From NCBI RefSeq assembly GCF_021390515.1, contig NZ_JAJUXI010000008.1, forward strand, positions 124,001 through 188,000: a stretch of 64,000 bases of DNA. Reading direction: 5' to 3'. The notes below the pieces were generated by a model. The model was not told where the DNA came from, made no database searches, and was given only the letters and a program-made list of their open reading frames with translations. This DNA comes from Dyadobacter sp. CY326 (GTDB taxonomy: Bacteria > Bacteroidota > Bacteroidia > Cytophagales > Spirosomataceae). Positions 25,506-36,900 of the stretch are shown here, piece by piece; the stretch's first letter is position 1; each line of letters begins with the position of its first letter. The translations under genes and the position numbers were made by a program.

Positions 25506-28500
25506 ATGGTTAAAACATTACTGTTATCTTTCTTATTTGTTTGTATCAGCGTCTCAGCGCTTCATGCACAGCAGACCGGCCAAATTACCGGGTCAGTGCG
25601 CACGGGTGAGACTGGTGAAGCTTTTCCGGGAGCCTCGGTTCAGGTAAAAGGCACAACAAACGGCACTGTTACGGATGCAAACGGAACATTCAAACTCAGC
25701 ATTCCGTCATCAGCAACCACACTGATTTTTTCAGCCATTGGCATGCAAACCATCGAAGAGCCGATTTCCGGCAGAACCATCATTGACATCTCGCTCATTC
25801 CCAATCCGGAAGAACTTAATGAAGTTGTCATTACAGCGCTTGGCCAAAAGGGAGAGCGCGACAAATTCGCCTCATCCGTATCCACATTGGAAGGAAAAAC
25901 AATTGCGCGGTCCGGCGAGACGAGCTTGCTCACGGGACTTAGCGGAAAGACATCCGGAGTGCTTATCACGCGCAACGGCGGCGATCCGGGTTCAGGCGCT
26001 TACATCCAGATCAGAGGCCAAAACACGATCAATGGCAATGCGCAGCCATTGTTTATCATTGACGGAGTGCCCGTAAGCAACGCCAGCGACAATGCGGGGA
26101 CAGCGGCAAACAATGGCATCATCCAACAATCGCGGATTAATGACATCAATCCCGAAGACATTGAGCGGATGGAGGTTTTGAAAGGCGCTTCCGCGGCAGC
26201 TTTATGGGGAACGCGGGCTGCAAACGGCGTTATCGTGATCACGACCAAAAAAGGACAAGATTCAAACGGCAAGGTCAACATTACATTCAAATCCGCTGTT
26301 TCTTTCGACCGGGTTAACAAGATGCCGGCTTTGCAACGTACATATGGACAAGGGACTGCCGGGCTTTACCAGCAAGGAAATCGGAACAGTTTTGGCGATC
26401 TGATCGCGAGCCGATCCGGCGGGGCCGACACTTACATTAGTGACCCGGCTGCTCCTGGTTACCAGGGCGTGGTCGTTTTTCCGGACGGCACAAGCCGTTA
26501 TGCCATTGCGCCCGGCACAGCTGCCAATCCGCATGGCGGAAAGAATGACGCAAGCACTTACGATCATACCAAAGACGTATTTCAAACCGGGCACTTCACG
26601 GATAACAGCCTGAACATCAGCGGCGGTGATAGCAGATCAAATTTTATGGTCAGTTATTCCAATCTCAATCAGGATGGCGTTATCAAGGCTTTCAGTAATT
26701 ACAAGCGAAACACTGCCCGGGTCAATGTGGGGAGTCAACTTACAAACTGGCTCAGGGCTTCGGCCAATGTGGGTTATACCAAAATGCAGTCTTCCCGCGT
26801 CCAGGAAGGCGATAACGTGGAAGGAATCATGCTGGGCGGCTTGCGGACGCCTCCGGATTTTGATAACACGCATTCCACCGGAACATTCACCGATCCAGCC
26901 GGACAAGTTTTTAACAATGCGCATGTTTCCTATCGCAATCCTTTGGGGAAAGATTTGAGCACCATTTACTCAAACCCGCTTTGGAATATCAATAACAACA
27001 CCAATACGAGTGACGTGGACAGGCTTATCGGAACATTACAGCTCGACATTACACCCGTTTCGTGGCTCAACATTACAGGACGCTCCGGCGTGGATAACTT
27101 TACGGATAATCGTTTAGAACGGTTTGCGAGAAACTCCGCCTTGTATACAAATGGTTTTTTGTCTAAAAACTGGATTTCGGAAAAGCAGTTCAACACCGAT
27201 GTGTTTGCAACCGCCAGTAAAACATTCAACAATCAATTTGGCGGTTCATTTTTGCTAGGCGTCAATTACAACAGCCGCAGACGCGCCACACTTTCGGGCG
27301 CAATCAGCAATCTCATTGTTCCGACGGCACCGGATATCCTGACCAATGCGCTGAATTCCAATCTGACGGCGAACAACTATAATTCGCTCATCCGAACTTA
27401 CGCATATTATGCTCAGGCCGAATTGCAGGCATATAATATGCTATTTCTAACGCTTACCGGCCGGAACGAGAGCGCATCAACATTTGGCTCTAAAACCAAA
27501 AACAGTTTCTTCTTCCCGTCGGCTGCGTTGGCGTGGCAATTTACCAAGCTGAGTGCATTGGATCACAGCACGTTCCTGAGTTTCGGTAAACTGCGAGTGA
27601 CCTGGGGGCAAGTAGGAATTCAGCCGCAACCTTATCAAAACTTCACGACTTTCGGGCCGGCATCCTATGGAGATACATTCACCCGTGGAATTGCATCGGC
27701 CAGCGCATTGTATGGCGGCGGATATGTTCGCAGCACCACGGCCGGCAATGATTTGCTGCGGCCTGAACGCAAGTCCGAGTCCGAAATTGGCGTGGATCTG
27801 CGTTTTTTGAATAATAAAATTACGTTTTCAGCCACAGGTTACAGCAACCGGACCAAGGACGTAATTCTGGCATTGAATGTTCCGAGCGGCACGGGCTACA
27901 CCATTCGCAATGTCAATGCAGCTGCACTTTCTAACAAAGGTTTGGAACTGGACGCGAGTGCTAATCTGCTCTCAAAAGGTGATTTCAACTGGAATTTATC
28001 GGCGAACTTTTCGCTTAATCGCAGCAATGTAATTTCGCTGGCAGGCGCCTCGGTTTACACTTTGCCCGACAGTTACATGCAAAATTCTTCCCTGATTCCC
28101 GGGCAGCCTTTTGGCATTTTCTATTCGACCGATTTTCTTAAAAATGAATCAGGCGCTTATGCCCTGGACGCAAACGGATTCCCGCAGGCCGGCACGCAAA
28201 ATGAGATCATCGGAGATCCAAACCCGAAATGGCGCGGCGGATTAGGAAGCACATTCGCATATAAAAACCTGTCTCTTTTCGTGCTGTTCGACCGCATTGC
28301 GGGCAACGATTTCTTTAACGGAACGCGTGGTTCGCTCTATAATTTTGGAACGCATGACGATCAGGGGCACACGGTGATCGCACCGGCGGGTGGCCTGAAA
28401 GATGTGAATGGCAACACCATTGCAGAAGGAACAGCTTTTCAGGGACAGATCAAGGATTTTGGCGCAGGGCCGGTTGCCATTAATCAAGCCTGGTGGCAAG

Positions 28501-28796
28501 GACGCGGAACGGCTTCGACCTCAGCTTCTTACAAACAGTTTGTAGAGGACGCCAGCGCATCGCGTTTGCGTGAGATCACGCTTACTTATAGTTTGAAAAG
28601 CGCAGCATTCCGCCGCTTCACCCATTTGTCCAATGTAGATTTCAGTCTCACGGGTCGCAATCTGGTTTTGTGGACCAAATACACAGGCACTGATCCGGAA
28701 GTGAACATTTCCGGCGCCGGACTTTCGCGCGGCCAGGACTGGTTTACCAACCCAAATACGAAGTCGGTTCTGTTCAGCGTGCGCATTATGTATTAA
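25506..28796 (+). CDS. SusC/RagA-type TonB-dependent outer-membrane transporter
   Basis: A 1096-residue outer-membrane protein. Residues 1-21 are a signal peptide ending HAQ. A carboxypeptidase-D-like domain (about 25-105, GSVRTGETGEAFPGASVQVKG) is followed by a plug domain (about 120-240) with the SusC hallmark QPLFIIDGVPVSNAS and a V-L-K-G-A-S-A-A-x-L-x-G-x-R-x-A-N-G-V-I motif, then a 22-strand barrel ending SVLFSVRIMY. It imports a ligand held by its SusD partner, powered by TonB. It is the first gene of an operon: SusD starts 53 bp later. No glycoside hydrolase is in the operon, so the substrate may not be a glycan. Confidence 0.95.
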   Translation: MVKTLLLSFLFVCISVSALHAQQTGQITGSVRTGETGEAFPGASVQVKGTTNGTVTDANGTFKLSIPSSATTLIFSAIGMQTIEEPISGRTIIDISLIPNPEELNEVVITALGQKGERDKFASSVSTLEGKTIARSGETSLLTGLSGKTSGVLITRNGGDPGSGAYIQIRGQNTINGNAQPLFIIDGVPVSNASDNAGTAANNGIIQQSRINDINPEDIERMEVLKGASAAALWGTRAANGVIVITTKKGQDSNGKVNITFKSAVSFDRVNKMPALQRTYGQGTAGLYQQGNRNSFGDLIASRSGGADTYISDPAAPGYQGVVVFPDGTSRYAIAPGTAANPHGGKNDASTYDHTKDVFQTGHFTDNSLNISGGDSRSNFMVSYSNLNQDGVIKAFSNYKRNTARVNVGSQLTNWLRASANVGYTKMQSSRVQEGDNVEGIMLGGLRTPPDFDNTHSTGTFTDPAGQVFNNAHVSYRNPLGKDLSTIYSNPLWNINNNTNTSDVDRLIGTLQLDITPVSWLNITGRSGVDNFTDNRLERFARNSALYTNGFLSKNWISEKQFNTDVFATASKTFNNQFGGSFLLGVNYNSRRRATLSGAISNLIVPTAPDILTNALNSNLTANNYNSLIRTYAYYAQAELQAYNMLFLTLTGRNESASTFGSKTKNSFFFPSAALAWQFTKLSALDHSTFLSFGKLRVTWGQVGIQPQPYQNFTTFGPASYGDTFTRGIASASALYGGGYVRSTTAGNDLLRPERKSESEIGVDLRFLNNKITFSATGYSNRTKDVILALNVPSGTGYTIRNVNAAALSNKGLELDASANLLSKGDFNWNLSANFSLNRSNVISLAGASVYTLPDSYMQNSSLIPGQPFGIFYSTDFLKNESGAYALDANGFPQAGTQNEIIGDPNPKWRGGLGSTFAYKNLSLFVLFDRIAGNDFFNGTRGSLYNFGTHDDQGHTVIAPAGGLKDVNGNTIAEGTAFQGQIKDFGAGPVAINQAWWQGRGTASTSASYKQFVEDASASRLREITLTYSLKSAAFRRFTHLSNVDFSLTGRNLVLWTKYTGTDPEVNISGAGLSRGQDWFTNPNTKSVLFSVRIMY

Positions 28797-28849
28797 TCCA
28801 GTCCCAAAAACGGGAAAGCGAAACTTTTGAGATCCACAACATTTAGAAA

Positions 28850-30277
28850 ATGAAAAAAATATTTGCAATTAAAATAATGCTGGCGCTGATATTGGCCCAG
28901 GTTCTGGGAAGCTGCGAGCAAAGTTTCGATCAGCCCGACATTCAAAATAACCCCAATGCAGTAACTGATGTGGACGTGGCAACATTGCTTGCCGGCACCG
29001 AGCTGGGCGTGTCGATGTTGCACGAAGACACCGATGTGCGCATCGCCTCCATGTGGGCGGGCGAACTCGCTGGCTTGTCGCGGGCGCATCAGGGTTTTGG
29101 GCAATACATTGTTTCGTCCCAAAGTTTCAGCTGGAATGTGCTGTATCCTGTGGCCAGCCAGGCACGCCTGATCCAGGTTAAGGCGGATGCAGTTGGTGAC
29201 AAATGGACCAAAGGCGTCGGTCAGGTTTTGGAAGCGCTCGTCATTGCCAAAGCGACTTCGCTTTATGGCGATGTGCCTTACAGCCAGGCATTTGATGAAA
29301 CAAATTATCCTACACCGGCTTTTGACAAACAAGCGGACATTTACAAAGCGCTTCAAACCACGCTGGATGATGCAATAACGAACCTTTCCGCTCCGGCCGG
29401 ACTGGCTTTTGCACCAAAGGATTTTTTGTACAAAGGAGATGTAAGCAAATGGAAAGCTGCCGCTAACACACTCAAAGCCAGGCTTTATCTGCACACTGCA
29501 GAATATGATAATGCAATTGCCAGTGCTGCCAAAGGCATTAAAAGGCAGGCAGCGGACATGCTCATTCCGCATGGCACCAGTCTGGGCGTTGATATGAACC
29601 AGAATTATGATTTCTTCCGCGTTAATCGTGCGGGAGACACCGGTTTTGACGGAGCCTACTTGCCCAAATTAATGCAATCCCGCATTGCATCGGCTAATTT
29701 GAAAACGGATGAAACTGCGCTTTACAACCATTATTTCAAAACGGGAATCATCGCGCCAGGCAGTCTCGATGCCAACACAACCGACGGCGCTTTTACGGCA
29801 AGTTCGTCACACCCGATTTTAACTTTCTATGAAAACGAACTAATCATTGCGGAGGCGCAAGCACGGAAAAACGCAACTTCGGAAGCGCTTGTTGCATTGA
29901 ATGCAGTCCGCGACGGATTGGCCAAAGGTTATCTCAACGGCGCAACATTGCCATCCGCAGGGCGAAAATATGAGCCTTACTCATTGACTGATTTTTCGGG
30001 AACTGGTCTTGCGAATGCAACAAAGGCAGCGACGGTTCAGCAAGCACTGCTTTTTGAGATCATTGCACAGCGTTACATGATCTTTTTGATGCAATATGAG
30101 GCTTTCAACGATTATCGGCGGCTGGCGAAAGCCACTCCCGTTGTGCAGTTACCCATTCCGTTATACGTTGGCAGCCGCAAACCGCAGCGGTTCATTTATC
30201 CGCAAAGTGAAATAGCCACCAACCCGAATGTGCCCGCTCCCCTGCCCGACCAATTTACCAATGTTCCTATTTTCTGA
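28850..30277 (+). CDS. SusD/RagB-type surface lipoprotein
   Basis: A 475-residue helical ligand-binding lipoprotein. The signal peptide ends in the lipobox VLGSC near residue 24. The mature start FDQPDIQNNPNAVTDVD and the A-x-A-L-Y-G-D-V-P-Y-S-Q-A pattern in the TPR region (about 115-150) fit the SusD-like_2 group (PF12771) rather than classical SusD. An E-L-I-I-A-E-A segment near residue 327 is the conserved late helix. It forms the lid of the SusC barrel at the cell surface. It ends 18 bp before the MFS gene, so the three form one operon. Confidence 0.92.
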   Translation: MKKIFAIKIMLALILAQVLGSCEQSFDQPDIQNNPNAVTDVDVATLLAGTELGVSMLHEDTDVRIASMWAGELAGLSRAHQGFGQYIVSSQSFSWNVLYPVASQARLIQVKADAVGDKWTKGVGQVLEALVIAKATSLYGDVPYSQAFDETNYPTPAFDKQADIYKALQTTLDDAITNLSAPAGLAFAPKDFLYKGDVSKWKAAANTLKARLYLHTAEYDNAIASAAKGIKRQAADMLIPHGTSLGVDMNQNYDFFRVNRAGDTGFDGAYLPKLMQSRIASANLKTDETALYNHYFKTGIIAPGSLDANTTDGAFTASSSHPILTFYENELIIAEAQARKNATSEALVALNAVRDGLAKGYLNGATLPSAGRKYEPYSLTDFSGTGLANATKAATVQQALLFEIIAQRYMIFLMQYEAFNDYRRLAKATPVVQLPIPLYVGSRKPQRFIYPQSEIATNPNVPAPLPDQFTNVPIF

Positions 30278-30295
30278 AATCGCAGTTACTAATTT

Positions 30296-31636
30296 ATGAG
30301 GAGCAAAAAAATACCCGCCTTATCGGAAAATACGAATTTGCGTTATGCCAATTTCATCGCATTGTATTTTGCCGAAGGGCTGCATATGGGAATGCTCTTT
30401 GTGGGCATTCCCGCATGGCTGGCCATGCAGGGCAAAACGCCAACCGAGATCGGCGGCTTTGCGGTGGCTTGTTCCCTTCCCTGGACATTCAAATTCGTCG
30501 CCGCACCATTGATGGACCGCTATGCGTATTTACCCATGGGCAGAAAACGGCCGTGGGTCATCGGTGCACAACTCGGGTTAACAGCCAGCTTCATTGCATT
30601 GGCTTTTGTGCCCGAACCGCTGCAAAACCTTGATTTACTGATGGTTGCAGCATTCATAGCCTCATTCTGTGGCGCATTGCAGGATGCAGCCACAGACGGA
30701 ATGGCCGTGGATGTGCTGGCAGACCACCAACAGGCGCGGGCAAACGGATTCATGGGAGGCGCGAGAATGATCGGCAGTTCGCTGGCCTTAGCTGTCGGCA
30801 GCTGGATCTTGAACGTGTATGGCTTCACCGCTGCGATTCTGACCATTTCTGCCATGATCGGGTTAATGACTATCGTTCCGATTTTGCTTCGCGAGCAGCC
30901 GGAAGAAAAACTCCTGCCATGGGGACCAGGCGTTGCTTCTTCGCAAAATCAGACCTTGCAGGTCACAAAATGGTCGACGATTTTAACGTCCTTGTACAGT
31001 CTTTTCAGATTAAAGGATTCGCTGCTTGTGGCTGCATTAATGTTCGTTTCCATGGGTTCTTATAATTATTTTGAAACATTGCTTCCCATTTTTGCCGTCA
31101 AAATTACGGGTTGGACAAACACATTGTATTCGCAGGCTTTTGCAACCGCTGACCTGATCGGCGGCATTGCAGGATTGCTCATCGGCGGTTATCTGATCGA
31201 ACGTTTTGGAAAAAAGCGCATGATCGGCATTTACTTTTTCCTGATCATGTCCATCACGAGCGCGCTCATTTTATCAAAATCTCTTTGGGAAAACAGCACG
31301 TTCCTTTACGGCTTCATCATCGTTTACAGATGGCTCAACGCATTTGCCAAGATCGGGGTTTATGCTATCGCCATGCAATGTTGTTCCAAAAAAGTTTCCG
31401 CCAGCCAGTTTACCTTTTACATGACGCTTGGCTCGCTCGGCTCAATGGTCGGCGCAACATTGATAGGGCCAATGAAGGAAAATTTCAGCTGGGACGTGAC
31501 TTTTTTCCTGTTCGTTGTTTTGCTGGCATTCGCCTGGCTGATCATGTACATATTGAACATTCCAAAACTGACGAACCAGATCGAGCATTTTGAGGATACG
31601 GATGTGCAGCGTCAGGTCGATACGATCACAATTTGA
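30296..31636 (+). CDS. MFS transporter, AmpG-like
   Basis: A 446-residue inner-membrane protein with twelve hydrophobic helices in two six-helix bundles. A-Y-L-P-M-G-R-K-R-P-W in the 2-3 loop is the MFS signature loop in its AmpG form. An A-L-Q-D-A-A-T-D-G-M-A-V-D motif in helix 4 is characteristic of AmpG/PUCC-type importers, and a second loop motif (ERFGKKRM) follows helix 8. AmpG proteins import muropeptides by proton symport; the family also includes sugar and siderophore importers. Following SusC-SusD, it most likely carries the SusCD substrate into the cytoplasm. Confidence 0.88.
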   Translation: MRSKKIPALSENTNLRYANFIALYFAEGLHMGMLFVGIPAWLAMQGKTPTEIGGFAVACSLPWTFKFVAAPLMDRYAYLPMGRKRPWVIGAQLGLTASFIALAFVPEPLQNLDLLMVAAFIASFCGALQDAATDGMAVDVLADHQQARANGFMGGARMIGSSLALAVGSWILNVYGFTAAILTISAMIGLMTIVPILLREQPEEKLLPWGPGVASSQNQTLQVTKWSTILTSLYSLFRLKDSLLVAALMFVSMGSYNYFETLLPIFAVKITGWTNTLYSQAFATADLIGGIAGLLIGGYLIERFGKKRMIGIYFFLIMSITSALILSKSLWENSTFLYGFIIVYRWLNAFAKIGVYAIAMQCCSKKVSASQFTFYMTLGSLGSMVGATLIGPMKENFSWDVTFFLFVVLLAFAWLIMYILNIPKLTNQIEHFEDTDVQRQVDTITI

Positions 31637-31699
31637 TAATGCACACATAACACCCAACTCGGCGCATAGCGACACCTTTGTAAAACATGACTTTGTCAT

Positions 31700-32608
31700 A
31701 TGCAAAGAAGGAAACTTTTGCAAACCCTTGGGATAGCCGCAGGTGGGTTTTCCCTGTCAAACATCACGGAAGCAAAACCCTTGCAGCCGAAGCGCGCACT
31801 CCGCATCGCCCACCTCACCGACATTCACATTCAGCCCCACTTGTGGGCCGGGCGAAGTTTTGAAAAATGCCTGCACCATGTTCAGAATCTGCCCGTTAAG
31901 CCTGATCTTATTCTCAATACGGGTGACTCGGTAATGGGCTCTCACAGCGTTTCAAAGGAGAAATCTTTGAAAGAATGGCAGCTTTATCACCACATTACAT
32001 CTTCTGAAAACAGCATTCCGACGATTTCATGCATCGGAAATCACGACATTTGGCATCCCGAGCCGGGCACATTCGGCGATGGGAAAAAGCGGGCAATGGA
32101 CGAAATAAAAGTCGCCCGTCCTTATTTTAGTTTTGACAAAAACGGCTGGCATATCATTGTTCTGGACAGCGTGCAGTCTCGCCCCGAGGGAACGGGTTAT
32201 CTGGCTAATCTCGATGAGGAGCAGTTTGAATGGTTGAAAGATGACCTGCGCGACACGCCCGCGCACGTTCCGGTGCTTGTTGCGTCACACATTCCCATAC
32301 TTTCAGCCTGCGTTTTCTTTGATGGCGATAATCTGAAAGACGGCAAATGGGTGGTGCCCGGCAGCTGGATGCACATGGACGCCGCGCGGCTTGTGAAACT
32401 TTTCGACAAGCACGACAATGTAAAACTTGCAGTAAGCGGCCACATTCACCTGCTCGACCGCGTGAATTACAACAAGGTTACCTACTGCTGCAATGGCGCT
32501 GTTTCGGGAAATTATTGGATGGGAAAATACAAGGAAACCAGCCCGGGTTATGCCATTATTGACCTTTTCGACGACGGCTCATTTTCGAATGAGTATGTGA
32601 AATATTAA
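31700..32608 (+). CDS. Exported calcineurin-like metallophosphoesterase
   Basis: A 302-residue phosphoesterase. The N-terminus MQRRKLLQTLGIAAGG is a twin-arginine-like signal. The full set of metal-binding motifs is present: LTDIHI near residue 39, TGDS near residue 75, IGNHDIW near residue 113, ASHIP near residue 196 and SGHIHLLDR near residue 251. It would hydrolyse phosphomonoesters or diesters in the periplasm. It lies 63 bp after the MFS gene and may be part of the SusCD operon, placing phosphate release next to uptake. Confidence 0.9.
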   Translation: MQRRKLLQTLGIAAGGFSLSNITEAKPLQPKRALRIAHLTDIHIQPHLWAGRSFEKCLHHVQNLPVKPDLILNTGDSVMGSHSVSKEKSLKEWQLYHHITSSENSIPTISCIGNHDIWHPEPGTFGDGKKRAMDEIKVARPYFSFDKNGWHIIVLDSVQSRPEGTGYLANLDEEQFEWLKDDLRDTPAHVPVLVASHIPILSACVFFDGDNLKDGKWVVPGSWMHMDAARLVKLFDKHDNVKLAVSGHIHLLDRVNYNKVTYCCNGAVSGNYWMGKYKETSPGYAIIDLFDDGSFSNEYVKY

Positions 32609-32665
32609 TAAACATTACGAGTCGTAAAGCTCATTTCAGCACTTCTGGAATGATATTCGCTATGC

Positions 32666-33838
32666 GTGGAAAAATTTAGTTTAATCCACCACAGCTGTAT
32701 GCCGGTTTTACTTCTTGCGTTAATTTTAACGAACTTCTTCACGATCGCCTTTTTGGGCCTTGAAATTTATCTGGTCCGCGAATGGTATTTACATAACGAT
32801 ATCATCGGCGATTACGACTACGCCCAGCGCTGCCTCATCGGCGCGATTGCTTTGCTTGTTTTCCTGATTTTTGGAAAAACCCTGATACGCATGCTTTTAA
32901 GCAAAAGCGCCAAAGGCGTCGAAGAACCAACGGCTGAGCGCTTTGACGACCAGGTCCAACTGGAAAGACCCGACGGAAGTGTGATCAACATTGAGCAGGG
33001 AGGAGTGAAAGGCAAGCAGACCATTGTCTTCATCCACGGCTGGAATTCCAACAGCATGCAATGGTATTATCAGAAAAAATACTTCGCAAGCACTTACCAT
33101 CTTGTTCTCATGGATCACCCGGGTTTGGGCAAATCGAAACGGGCTAAAAACAAAGATTTCAGTTTGGAAAAGCTTGCTGCCGATCTCGATGCGGTCATTG
33201 AAAAGTCGGGTGCGAAAGATCCGATTTTGTGGGGACACAGCATGGGCGGAATGACGATCCTGACTTTTTGCAAGGTTTACAAGCACAAACTGTCCAACAT
33301 CAAAGGCATCATTCTGGAACACACGACATTCACAAACCCAACGAAAACAGCCATTCTGAGCAGCATTCTGCCGAAGATTCAAAACTCCGTATTAAAGCCG
33401 ATTTGCTGGTTAATGGTCATATTATCACCATTATTGTGGCTAAGCAGATGGATGAGCTATTTCAATGGCAACATGTTGATCATGACGAGATTTCTGACTT
33501 TTGCGGGAACACAAACTGGCAAGCAGCTGGATTTTGCCAGTTATCTCGCCGCCATGGCTCCGCCTGCGGTGACGGGCAGGGGTGTTTTGGCAATGTTCGA
33601 GTATGATGCCACGAGCACGCTTCCTGAAATCGAAATTCCTACATTGATCATTGGTGCAAATAAAGACCGCCTGACCAAGCTCGACGCAAGCGTCATCATG
33701 AACCAGAAAATCCCAGGCTCAAAGCTTGTGACATTGCAGCCCGCAGGGCATATGGGATTTGTAGAGCGAAACCAGGAAGTTAATCAGGCCGTAAGCCAGT
33801 TTATTTCTACGGGGACATTGAAACATAGTAATTATTAG
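32666..33838 (+). CDS. Membrane-anchored alpha/beta hydrolase
   Basis: A 390-residue protein read from a GTG at 32666; an in-frame ATG at 32699 (MPVLLLALILT) is the alternative. Two TM helices (about residues 14-38 and 58-78) anchor it. The catalytic domain begins near residue 120 with FIHGWNSNS, then DHPGLGKS near residue 152, nucleophile Ser in WGHSMGGMT near residue 191, the acid after IIGANKDRLTK and the base His in PAGHMGF near residue 365. It is a Ser esterase or lipase type, unlike the Asp-nucleophile hydrolase at 9297. It starts 57 bp after the metallophosphoesterase. Confidence 0.85.
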   Translation: MEKFSLIHHSCMPVLLLALILTNFFTIAFLGLEIYLVREWYLHNDIIGDYDYAQRCLIGAIALLVFLIFGKTLIRMLLSKSAKGVEEPTAERFDDQVQLERPDGSVINIEQGGVKGKQTIVFIHGWNSNSMQWYYQKKYFASTYHLVLMDHPGLGKSKRAKNKDFSLEKLAADLDAVIEKSGAKDPILWGHSMGGMTILTFCKVYKHKLSNIKGIILEHTTFTNPTKTAILSSILPKIQNSVLKPICWLMVILSPLLWLSRWMSYFNGNMLIMTRFLTFAGTQTGKQLDFASYLAAMAPPAVTGRGVLAMFEYDATSTLPEIEIPTLIIGANKDRLTKLDASVIMNQKIPGSKLVTLQPAGHMGFVERNQEVNQAVSQFISTGTLKHSNY

Positions 33839-33885
33839 AAATTTACTTTGTCAAAAAAAGTTTATACCCTGGTTCTAACCGAAAA

Positions 33886-33922
33886 AAATGGGCCGCACAA
33901 AAACAATTGTGCAGCCCATTTT
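33886..33922. terminator. Bidirectional terminator between hydrolase and nuclease genes
   Basis: AAAATGGGC-C-GCACAA pairs with TTGTGC-A-GCCCATTTT, a 15-bp stem with one mismatch and a short A-rich loop, with T residues following on both strands. It separates convergent genes whose stops are at 33838 and 33943. Confidence 0.85.
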
Positions 33923-33942
33923 GATTCATTGCTATTCGCTAC

Positions 33943-36900
33943 CTATCTCACGATCAACTTTACATTGTGATTATCCAGTCCGTTTGCTGTAAATTGAATG
34001 TAATACAAGCCAGGCGTTAAGGCGCCCTTCGCTTTTATTGTTAACGTATGTGCTCCCTCTGTATTCGACACAGATGCGCTAACCAGCTGGCCTGTTATTG
34101 AATACATTTTGACTGACTTAATATCCACGTTCTGAGCCGACAGTGTAAAAATTCCCTGGTTAGGATTTGGGTAAACTGCATAATTTGATGCGTTTGAAGG
34201 AGTTTTGACAGTGATGATTCTTGAAAGCTCAGAAGTGCCTTTGAAGTCATTTTGTTTCAATTGATAATAATAAATTTGTCCCGGCTGCACTTCAATGTCC
34301 TTGAACTTGTAATCGCTGACCTGGCTTGTCGTCGCCTGACCGGCTACAAAGCCGATCTTTTCAAAGTGTTTGCCATCGACACTTTTCAACACATCAAAAC
34401 CCATGTTATCTTGTTCATTTGCCGTTTTCCAGATCAATTCAACTGCTTGTTCGTAAGCAGTTCCATTGAACGAAATGTAGGTTACCGGCAAGGCTTTGTC
34501 CAAACTCAAACCGATGAGCACAGGATCGTGGTCAGCAGATCTGAACTGGTCTGCATTGTAGAGGCTGGTAACCTGGCCTGGTGATTTGAACTCGGTGTTG
34601 TAGTCCATCACACTTGGCTCGTCTGCATTTATGTGCCATTTGGCCGCACCGGTCACCTGCCTGCTCAAAGAAACGCTGGCCAATGCGTGATCCAATGAAC
34701 CGATCTGACCGTCAAAAACATAGGAATAGGAAGTTGCGGGGAGCAGGTTTTGATATCCTTTTGTTTGCAAAATTGTTAGCGGTTCTTCCTTTGCATATGC
34801 GTTCAAATCTCCTAAGATCAAATAATCGGGATCAATGCTGCCGGTTGGTTTCAATGCAAGCCAGTTTGCCAGGTCTGTTGCTTGTCGGCTGCGCGTTCCA
34901 TTTGAAAAACCTTGCCCGTCACCTGCATCCGCGTCTCCTTCTCCTCCCGAGCTCGATCCTTTTGATTTGAAATGGTTGACAACCACCGTAAACTCCTCAC
35001 CGTTTGTATTTTGTGTAAATGTCTGCGCCAGCGGTCTGCGACCAACCAGATCAAATGCAGCGCTTGTCGTCAGTATGGCCGCATTGCCTTTGGGCGTTAC
35101 TTTTCCGATTTTGTAAACGATTCCGACTGTAATGGCGTCCGTTGAAATGGGACCATTGGCCGTTGAGGGATTTATGAACGCATAATCAGCACTGGATTCA
35201 GGATCGGCATTTAGTCCGTTTACCAGATCTTCAAGCGCGGTTGTCGTCGTGTTGCCATTGTACTGGATTTCCATCAACCCGATCAAATCCGCACCCGACC
35301 GGATCAATGCTTTGATGATTTTCGCTTTTTGTCTGGTAAATTCTTCGGCCGTGTTGGCTCCCCGATAAAGATCACCGCTCGCATCCAGATTTACAAAGTA
35401 ATTGAGCACGTTTGCACTCGCCACGGTAAGTGTAGGAGATCCCGAAACGGGGCCGCCTGTTAATGCGGGCGGGGTTACAGGACGGGGATTTGATGGAAGG
35501 AAATTCACGCCGGTTGCGGTCTGGATTCGGTAACCTTCCAGACGCTCGTCCAAAATCCCGAGAATGCTGGTAACCTGGTCGCCACCACGCAATGTGTTGG
35601 AAGCGCTCAGCGGATTACCGCCGCGTCCGAAGATGATCGGGTCCGGGTTTTGACGCGTGCTGCCATCGTCAAGCAATATTTGCCGTTTTGCGTTTTCAGC
35701 CAGATAAGCACTGTATGCACTGGCATCAGGCGCATTGAACTGTGTGAACTGGTCGAGGCGAGCATCCGTCCCGGCCTGGTCACCTGAACCCGTCGCAGAA
35801 AGCAAAACTTGTCCATAACGGCCCAGCTCAAAAAATTCTGTAACTGTCAGGTTTCCCGTTGCGGCGCTTAGTTCAGTCAGCATTCCTTCATATCTTTCCA
35901 AATCGGCAACATTTGCAACCGGCAATTGGATGGCAACCGGCGTAGGCAATGTCGCAGGTCCCAGATTTGTGAAGTTGGTCAATGTTTTCAACTCAGTCAA
36001 GCGCGTTGTTACACCGCTCGTCGTGCTCACGAAATCGACGACCGTGCCCGTTATGTTCACTTTGTCGCCTTGATTTGGCGTCACGACGCCCACTGGATCG
36101 GCGGCAACATTGAAAACAAATATGCCTTCTGATGTGGCAGGATCTGCGTCTGCATCCGCATCTTCTTCTTGCACATAAAAACCATTGAGACCGGTGGCCC
36201 CGATGAACGTGCGCGTAACCACGCCTTCAATTGTGTAATCTCCGGTAAGTGCAGCCAGCTGTCCGCTTCCCTGGATTGCACTAATTTTTGTTGTCGCTCC
36301 TGGTGCTGCAATGGTTGTAAAGTTCCAGGTTGCAGGATCGGTAATTCCGGCGAAATCATTGTCAGCTGCGTCACTGAAAGCGCCCGCCGATAAAGTCACC
36401 GAGTATGACTTGCTATTTGCCAAAGTAACACCCGAAATGGTCACAACCTGATTACTCAACACAACATTAGCCGATTGTATATCAATCACTTGCGTAGTGT
36501 TATCGGTTGTGTTGGTAATGGTGAATGCGCCTGTCTTTTTAACAACATTTTCAGAAAAGGTAAGCACCAGATCCGTTGTTAACTGGACATTTGCAGCATC
36601 ATCCTGCGGTGAAAGCGAACTGATTACGGGCGCTATAACATCTGGTCCAGAAACGCTTTCTCCAATCGTAACATCATCCAATGCAATGCGGTCGCGACTG
36701 CCTGTCGTGCCAACCGATGATTCCCAGTAAACCCATCTCAACTGCACCAGATTCTGGTTTTCAAGGGCCGCTGGAAGCGTCAGGGAAAACGTGGCGGAAG
36801 TGCCTGCCGTTGTTCCTGCAGTGGAATAAACATCAGCAGCTGTGCCCAAATCCGAAAAATCGCCAGTGTCCCCGATCCTGTATTGTAAGGCCAGACTGTT